Below, piece after piece: positions 59,735 through 64,000 of a DNA stretch of 64,000 bases (its first letter is position 1; every line of letters begins with the position of its first letter). The stretch comes from DATFVJ01 sp963851085 (GTDB lineage: Bacteria > Actinomycetota > Actinomycetes > Streptosporangiales > Streptosporangiaceae). Made by a program: the position numbers and the translations under genes. A model generated the notes under the pieces. It worked only from the letters and a program-made list of their open reading frames with translations. It ran no database searches and was not told the origin of the DNA. The DNA is taken from NCBI GenBank assembly GCA_963851085.1, contig CAWKNX010000023.1, positions 186,001 through 250,000 of the forward strand. Reading direction: 5' to 3'.

Positions 59735-60810
59735 CGCGGCACCTCACCGATCAGCTGCAACAGCAGGTCGCGGTGGCGGGCAGCGAAATCCGGATGGTCG
59801 GCGGTGGCGGCGACCTCGGCCAGCCCGGCGAGCAGCGCGGCACGCCACAATTCGGCGGGCGCACCCAGCCGCAGGAGCGCACCCGTGACGAAGTCACGGA
59901 CGATTTCGCTGTACCAGTGCTGGCCGGCGATCGCATGCCGGATGCCGGCCCCCCAGCCGTCCGCGCGGAGCCCCGGATGACCTGCCACCTGACGGCCCGG
60001 CCGGGTGTGCCGGTCGAGGTAGAGGGAGTAGCTGAGCGCGAAGCGCGCGACGTCGCGCAGCGGCTCGCCGGACAGCTCCCCGGTCGCCCAGTCGACCACG
60101 CCGGTGACCGTGCCGTCCGTCATCAGCAGATTTCCGGCCCAGAAGTCGCCGTGGACGACAGTGCGCGGGGTCGCGGCGGATGCGAGCCGGGCCGCGAGCG
60201 GCCCGACCTGCGCCGCGAACGCGTGCGCCGCCCGGTCATCGGGCCAGCGCGCGGCGACCCGCTCCACCACGCCGTCAAGCAGCGAGATCGGTGCGGCCGC
60301 GGCCGCGCTGTCCGCGTGCAGGGCCGCGAGCCAGCGCGCCGCGGCATCGAAGTCCGCGCGTACCGCGGCGGGCCGTGCGATATGCCGGAAAGCGTGATAA
60401 CCCGTGCTCATCGGCACGCCGGGCACTACGGACGCCGCGACCGCGAGCATTCCGTCCGCGTCGAACACGCCCGCGTGGCGCGGGAGTGTGCTCTCGACCC
60501 GGCGCAGCCTTCGGCTTCGCAGCTGGACAAGCAGTCGCGCCTCGCCGCCGATGACCTCGGCGGCGGCCGGGGTGGTCGCGATCTTCACGGCCAGCTTGGG
60601 CCCGTCGGCGCCGGGCGGTATCACCAGGACGGTTACGCCGGAGTTCGGGTCCCTGGAACCGTCGAGCAGCACTGTCGCGCTGCCCTGGGCGCCGAGGAAC
60701 GCGCGGAGCTTTCTCCCCTGCGCAGCCAGCGCGGGACCAGCCGACCCCGCCGGTTCGCCGACCTGGGTGGCGAACGGGCCGGTGAACTGGCCGGTGACCT
60801 GGGGATTCAT
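59731..60810 (-). CDS. Aminoglycoside-phosphotransferase-like kinase (APH family)
   Basis: 359 residues from ATG 60810 (GGAGGA site; ATGA overlap with the upstream gene). Kinase-like fold: KLAVKIATTPAAAEVIGGEARLL (ATP-binding Lys and Glu), catalytic VVHGDFWAGNLLMTDGTVTGVVDWATGE (HGD-x4-N and metal Asp in VDW). Members of this family phosphorylate small molecules or sugars. In this cluster the substrate may be a glycan precursor or a nucleoside; antibiotic resistance is not implied. Confidence 0.82.
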   Translation of the reverse strand: MNPQVTGQFTGPFATQVGEPAGSAGPALAAQGRKLRAFLGAQGSATVLLDGSRDPNSGVTVLVIPPGADGPKLAVKIATTPAAAEVIGGEARLLVQLRSRRLRRVESTLPRHAGVFDADGMLAVAASVVPGVPMSTGYHAFRHIARPAAVRADFDAAARWLAALHADSAAAAAPISLLDGVVERVAARWPDDRAAHAFAAQVGPLAARLASAATPRTVVHGDFWAGNLLMTDGTVTGVVDWATGELSGEPLRDVARFALSYSLYLDRHTRPGRQVAGHPGLRADGWGAGIRHAIAGQHWYSEIVRDFVTGALLRLGAPAELWRAALLAGLAEVAATADHPDFAARHRDLLLQLIGEVPR

Positions 60811-61244
60811 GTCCTCCTCCCCACCACGACGCGGCCGGCGGCGAGCGTCCCTGCGACCCCGGGGCGGCGGCGGAGGAACCGCACGGCCGCGTCCACCGGC
60901 GCGTGTGCCCAGGTCAGGCCCGGGGGAGGCGTGACAAGCGACCGGCATGCCCACGAGAGTGACTCCCTGGTGTCCTCGGCGATGACGATCGCCTTGTGCA
61001 GCGACGGCATCGCGACGTATTGCCGGTCCACCACGAGCACGCCGGTCGCGGCGATCCGGCGGGCACGAAGGCGGCCGCCGGGCCGGCTGTCCAGCAAGAC
61101 GACGGGCGTGCCCGGCGGCAGTGCGCGCAGTCGTGCGGTGACGCGGCGCACGGTCAGTGGCCAGGACGCCGCGTGGACCACCACGGCGTCAGCGGGCGCG
61201 AGGAGCCGCCACCTTTCTCCCTGAATGGTCCAATGCGCGGTCAC
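60807..61244 (-). CDS. Hypothetical protein of the exopolysaccharide operon
   Basis: 145 residues from GTG 61244. Alternating strands and helices (WRLLAPADAVVVHAASWPLTVRRV, GTPVVLLDSRPGGRLRARRIA, VLVVDRQYVAMPSLHKAIVIAED). No motif I recognise. It is tightly packed between the RtcB-like gene (9 nt) and the kinase gene (overlap), so it is surely expressed with them. Confidence 0.7.
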   Translation of the reverse strand: MTAHWTIQGERWRLLAPADAVVVHAASWPLTVRRVTARLRALPPGTPVVLLDSRPGGRLRARRIAATGVLVVDRQYVAMPSLHKAIVIAEDTRESLSWACRSLVTPPPGLTWAHAPVDAAVRFLRRRPGVAGTLAAGRVVVGRRT

Positions 61245-61253
61245 CGGCGCTCC

Positions 61254-62699
61254 CTAGTGCAGGACCGCGAACGGGCGCATCCTGGCCACCGGGCGCACGA
61301 GCCCACCGCGGACGAGGACCCCGAGCGCCTCGTTGACGCCCTTGTCGTCCAGCTGGGCGGCTTGCGCCGGTGCGGCGCCGTCGTAACGGAACCGCAGCGT
61401 GCTGCGCTGCTGCTCGTCCGGCTTGGAGATCCCCCTGTCGGCGAAGTCCGAGATGACCGTGCCGGCGCCGTGGCAGGCCGAGTGCAGGGCCTCCGCGGAG
61501 CCGGCGCCGACGCACAGGTACGACGACGTCCGGTGGGTGCCTGGCACGAGCACCGCCTGCCCGGTCTCGGCGAATGTCGTCCCCGTGGGCATCAATTCCG
61601 CCGGGTACGCGCGGCACGAGTTGTGGCGGTGTACGACGGCGGGTTTTCCGCCGACCTGCTCCTCGTAGATCGAGTTGTGGGGGGAGTCCACGACGAGCTG
61701 CCCGGGCGAGCCGCCGAAGACGTCGGCGGCGATCTGGCGCAGCGCCGTGTAGACGGCGACGCGGAACGCGAAGCCGTAGTTCATCGCCGCCGCGTTGGCG
61801 AGCATCAGCCTGCGGCCCTCGTCGCTGTCGAGCCGCACCGGCGGGCATCCGCCCGCGAAGTAGAGCGCGTACCTCTGCCTGAGCTGCGTCAGCGAGCGGG
61901 CGGTCGTGATGTGGAACAGCGGCTTGACGACCGACATTGCCGCGCGCAGCTCGCGCGGGTAGTGCTTGCGGCGGCCGAACATGGCGCCGACCGCCCCGGT
62001 GAGCACGCCGCCGCCGCCGTGATACTGCAGGGTCAGCTGGCCCTCGGCGACGCCGAGCCTCGCGGCCACCTCCGGGTCGAAGACCTCCTCGACCTCCTGG
62101 AGCTCGATGAAGTGGTTGCTCGGGCCGACCGTGCCGAACCTGAGCCGCGCGAGCTGCGGCACAATGCCGGGAAGTTCGCGCCTGAGCCGGTCCGCGCCGC
62201 CGTAACGCTCGAGGTCGAGGGTGCCGGACTCCTCGATACGCTCGAGGATGGACTCCTCGGCACCGAAGCGCAGGGCGCCGAACCTTCCGCCGTCCGTCGC
62301 GCACCGCAGCACGTCTTGGGCCGAGAGCTCAGGGCGGCGCCGCGGCGGGTAGGGGTAGCGCTCACGCACCCGGCGGTAGAACTCCTCGATCCCCGCCCGC
62401 CCGGGCCGGTCGGACCCGAGCGCCATCAGGGCCATGCCGCAGTTCACCGACGCGCTGGTCAGGGTCGGCCGGATGGACCCACGGGTCGCCACGGCCACCG
62501 ACGAGGGCAGCTCCATGTTCGACTTGTGATGGAAATCCGGGAGCACGACGGGTGGCGCCGCCAGGTCTGCGTCGTCGCCGACGGTGGCGCGCAGGTCATT
62601 GAGTGCCTGCTCAGAGGCGGGCATGTCCTTGCTGTCGAATACCCGCGGATCGCGGCCGCCCTCCTCCTTCGCTCCCCGGGCGATGAGCGTGACATCCAT
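61254..62699 (-). CDS. Divergent RtcB-like RNA ligase family protein
   Basis: 481 residues from ATG 62699. It keeps many RtcB hallmarks: NCGMALMAL (about 86, corresponding to D-x-GCGM, with Ser in place of the metal-binding Asp), GPSNHFIELQEVEE, the His in QYHGGGG, VVHRHNSCRAYPA (corresponding to H-RKGATRA), PGTHRTSSYLCVG (corresponding to PGSMGTASY-V-G), and the guanylylated His region ACHGAGTVISD. RtcB joins 2',3'-cyclic phosphate RNA ends to 5'-OH with GTP and manganese. The altered Asp and the glycan context suggest an altered role. A partner archease gene was not seen. Confidence 0.8.
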   Translation of the reverse strand: MDVTLIARGAKEEGGRDPRVFDSKDMPASEQALNDLRATVGDDADLAAPPVVLPDFHHKSNMELPSSVAVATRGSIRPTLTSASVNCGMALMALGSDRPGRAGIEEFYRRVRERYPYPPRRRPELSAQDVLRCATDGGRFGALRFGAEESILERIEESGTLDLERYGGADRLRRELPGIVPQLARLRFGTVGPSNHFIELQEVEEVFDPEVAARLGVAEGQLTLQYHGGGGVLTGAVGAMFGRRKHYPRELRAAMSVVKPLFHITTARSLTQLRQRYALYFAGGCPPVRLDSDEGRRLMLANAAAMNYGFAFRVAVYTALRQIAADVFGGSPGQLVVDSPHNSIYEEQVGGKPAVVHRHNSCRAYPAELMPTGTTFAETGQAVLVPGTHRTSSYLCVGAGSAEALHSACHGAGTVISDFADRGISKPDEQQRSTLRFRYDGAAPAQAAQLDDKGVNEALGVLVRGGLVRPVARMRPFAVLH

Positions 62700-62717
62700 G
62701 AACTCCTCCAGTGACCG

Positions 62718-63926
62718 TCATGCGGGCCGGGCGAGCGGAACATTTCCGCGTGGGCGTGGGGTCCTGCTTGGTCCGTGCGTGTAGGCGCTCTCGAGTACGG
62801 TGGCGAGAGACTCCGCGGTGAACCTGCTGCCGACCAGGTCGCGGGCGGCGGCGGCCATGCGGGCCGCCTCGGCGGGCGCGTCGAGCATGTACGCGACGGC
62901 GGCGGCGAGCTGGCCCGGCCGCTGCGGGCCGGCCAGCAGGCCGGTTTCCCCGGCCACCACCAGGTCTGGCACCGCGTTCACGGCGGTCGCTACCACCGGC
63001 ACGCCGGCGGTCATGGCCTCGGCGATAGAGCACGGCAGGCCCTCGTACCTGCTCGCCATGACGAACACGTCGAACCCCGGCAGGAGCTCTGCCACATCGT
63101 CGCGGTGGCCCAGGCAGATGAAGCGGTCGCGGAGGCCGCGCCGCTTCGCCCGTGCCTCGAGCTCGCGGCGCAACGGGCCGTCCCCGACCCAGACCGCGTA
63201 GACGTCCGCCCGGCCGAGCGCGGCTACGGCGTCGACGAAACACTCGGGTGCCTTCTGGTAGTCGACCCGGCCGACCGTGCCGACTACCTTGCACCCGATG
63301 GGCACTCCCAGCCGGCGGCGTGCTGCGGCGCGCACCGCCGGGCTGCTCGGCGCATCGGGGCACTCGATGGCCGGGTTGATCACCCGGAGGCGGTCGGGTG
63401 CCGCGATCCCCCTGCGCACGGCCTCGGCCGCCACCGCCCCGCCGACGGCAAGGAAGACGTCGGTGAAGCGGCTGAGGTAGCGCTCTATGCCGACGTACGC
63501 CGCCCGGCGCGGCCACGACTGGAACTCGTGAAACGGGAAGCCGTGGAAGGTGTGGGCCACCCGGGGGATGCCGGCCCGCGCCGCCGCCATCCGCCCGAGT
63601 GCGCCGGCTTTCGCGCTGTGCGTATGGACCACGTCGAAGCCGCCCTCGGTCAGCTGGCCGGTGAGAACGCGCAGTGCCCGGGCATCGGTGCCAGGCGCGA
63701 GCGGCGAGACAAGCTCGGGCACGGTGAGCACGCGCATTCCGGCGTCCGTGGCCCGCGTCAGCAGGCTGTCGCCGCTGCCGTCCGAGTCCGCCGCGCCGCC
63801 GGTGCCGCCTGCGATGATCGTGGTCTGGTAGCGCTGGGCGTCGAGGGCGAGGGCGCCGCGCAGTGCTACCCCGCCGGCGCCGGCCTGCAGGCGGGTGACC
63901 ACCACCGCGACGGACAGGCGGCTCAT
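62718..63926 (-). CDS. Glycosyltransferase family 4
   Basis: Adds sugars to a lipid-linked glycan at the membrane. 402 residues, ATG 63926 overlapping the upstream stop (ATGA). Two Rossmann halves: the N-terminal half opens VAVVVTRLQAGAGGVALRGA and contains DVVHTHSAKAGALGRMAA (acceptor side); the C-terminal half holds VVGTVGRVDYQKAPECFVDA, ICLGHRDDVAELLPGFDVFVMASRYEGLPCSIAEAMTAGVPVVATAV, with the E-x7-E nucleotide-sugar site. An expected early step enzyme of the operon. Confidence 0.93.
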   Translation of the reverse strand: MSRLSVAVVVTRLQAGAGGVALRGALALDAQRYQTTIIAGGTGGAADSDGSGDSLLTRATDAGMRVLTVPELVSPLAPGTDARALRVLTGQLTEGGFDVVHTHSAKAGALGRMAAARAGIPRVAHTFHGFPFHEFQSWPRRAAYVGIERYLSRFTDVFLAVGGAVAAEAVRRGIAAPDRLRVINPAIECPDAPSSPAVRAAARRRLGVPIGCKVVGTVGRVDYQKAPECFVDAVAALGRADVYAVWVGDGPLRRELEARAKRRGLRDRFICLGHRDDVAELLPGFDVFVMASRYEGLPCSIAEAMTAGVPVVATAVNAVPDLVVAGETGLLAGPQRPGQLAAAVAYMLDAPAEAARMAAAARDLVGSRFTAESLATVLESAYTHGPSRTPRPRGNVPLARPA

Positions 63927-64000
63927 TGCGCACCAGCCAGGCCGAGCAGCTCGCCGATGGGCGCTGGTGAGCCGGCCGTCAGGCGCACCTCCAGGCAGGG
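63923..64000 (-). CDS. 3' end of an upstream operon gene (partial)
   Basis: The minus strand reads an open frame ending LEVRLTAGSPAPIGELLGLAGAQ and a TGA at 63923-63925 that overlaps the glycosyltransferase ATG. Only about 25 codons are inside the window, too few for identification, but the overlap shows that the operon continues to the right. Confidence 0.7.
   Translation of the reverse strand, partial: PCLEVRLTAGSPAPIGELLGLAGAQ

Overview
The window is GC-rich DNA (GC-biased third codon positions, GTG and TTG starts, 4-nt ATGA/GTGA gene overlaps) from a filamentous actinomycete. The core order lexA | LysM gene - nrdR - nrdJ ... SpoIIE-type phosphatase - hrdB ... parE resembles the Streptomyces coelicolor chromosome around SCO5803-SCO5822 (recalled knowledge, not searched). 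The two leucyl-tRNA synthetase types, the inteins and the many tandem repeats suggest a genus other than Streptomyces. No rRNA, tRNA or CRISPR array was recognised.

Layout. 1-340: first residues of a type I polyketide synthase (minus), so a PKS cluster lies off the left edge. 341-2413: about 2 kb without a gene, holding three minisatellites and a perfect 25-bp palindrome. 2414-8520: two leucyl-tRNA synthetase genes of different clades placed tail to tail; the left one is riddled with frameshifts, the right one has a single frameshift and a terminator-type leader. 8917-17980: a coiled-coil repeat protein, then the SOS/deoxynucleotide block lexA, LysM protein, nrdR and nrdJ; nrdJ carries two inteins. 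18150-25461: a defence-like island with an AbiTii gene split by an insertion sequence, an overlapping nuclease-helicase pair resembling Hachiman HamA/HamB, and a VapBC-type toxin-antitoxin pair. 25778-35125: broken GntR regulator, DUF2293 protein, haloalkane dehalogenase, tandem AAA+ protein with membrane anchor, thioesterase-like protein and unknown genes. 35992-45693: PAS/GAF/SpoIIE phosphatase, primary sigma factor HrdB, PPK2, a metallo-beta-lactamase-fold hydrolase, a small zinc protein, a type II topoisomerase B subunit and a hypothetical gene. 45936-49514: a fused kinase-regulator facing an overlapping kinase-regulator-regulator operon. 50519-53071: a secreted beta-helix/PKD protein. 53329-64000: a compact minus-strand exopolysaccharide-type operon (glycosyltransferase, RtcB-like protein, unknown small protein, phosphotransferase-like kinase, fused Wzy-Wzx membrane protein, lipoprotein, metallo-beta-lactamase/Rieske protein, phosphoglycosyl transferase).

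Two cross-cutting themes. First, short tandem repeats have expanded between and inside genes (15-, 18-, 19-, 30-, 33-, 168-, 186- and 276-bp periods), and a palindromic element occurs three times. Second, single-base frameshifts interrupt several otherwise well-conserved genes (both leuS genes, the helicase C-terminus, the GntR gene, the 34-kb gene, the SpoIIE phosphatase, hrdB). Those in essential hrdB and in leuS-2 may be sequencing or assembly errors. Their density in leuS-1 (about eight plus a stop codon) is far above the rest and points to real decay.
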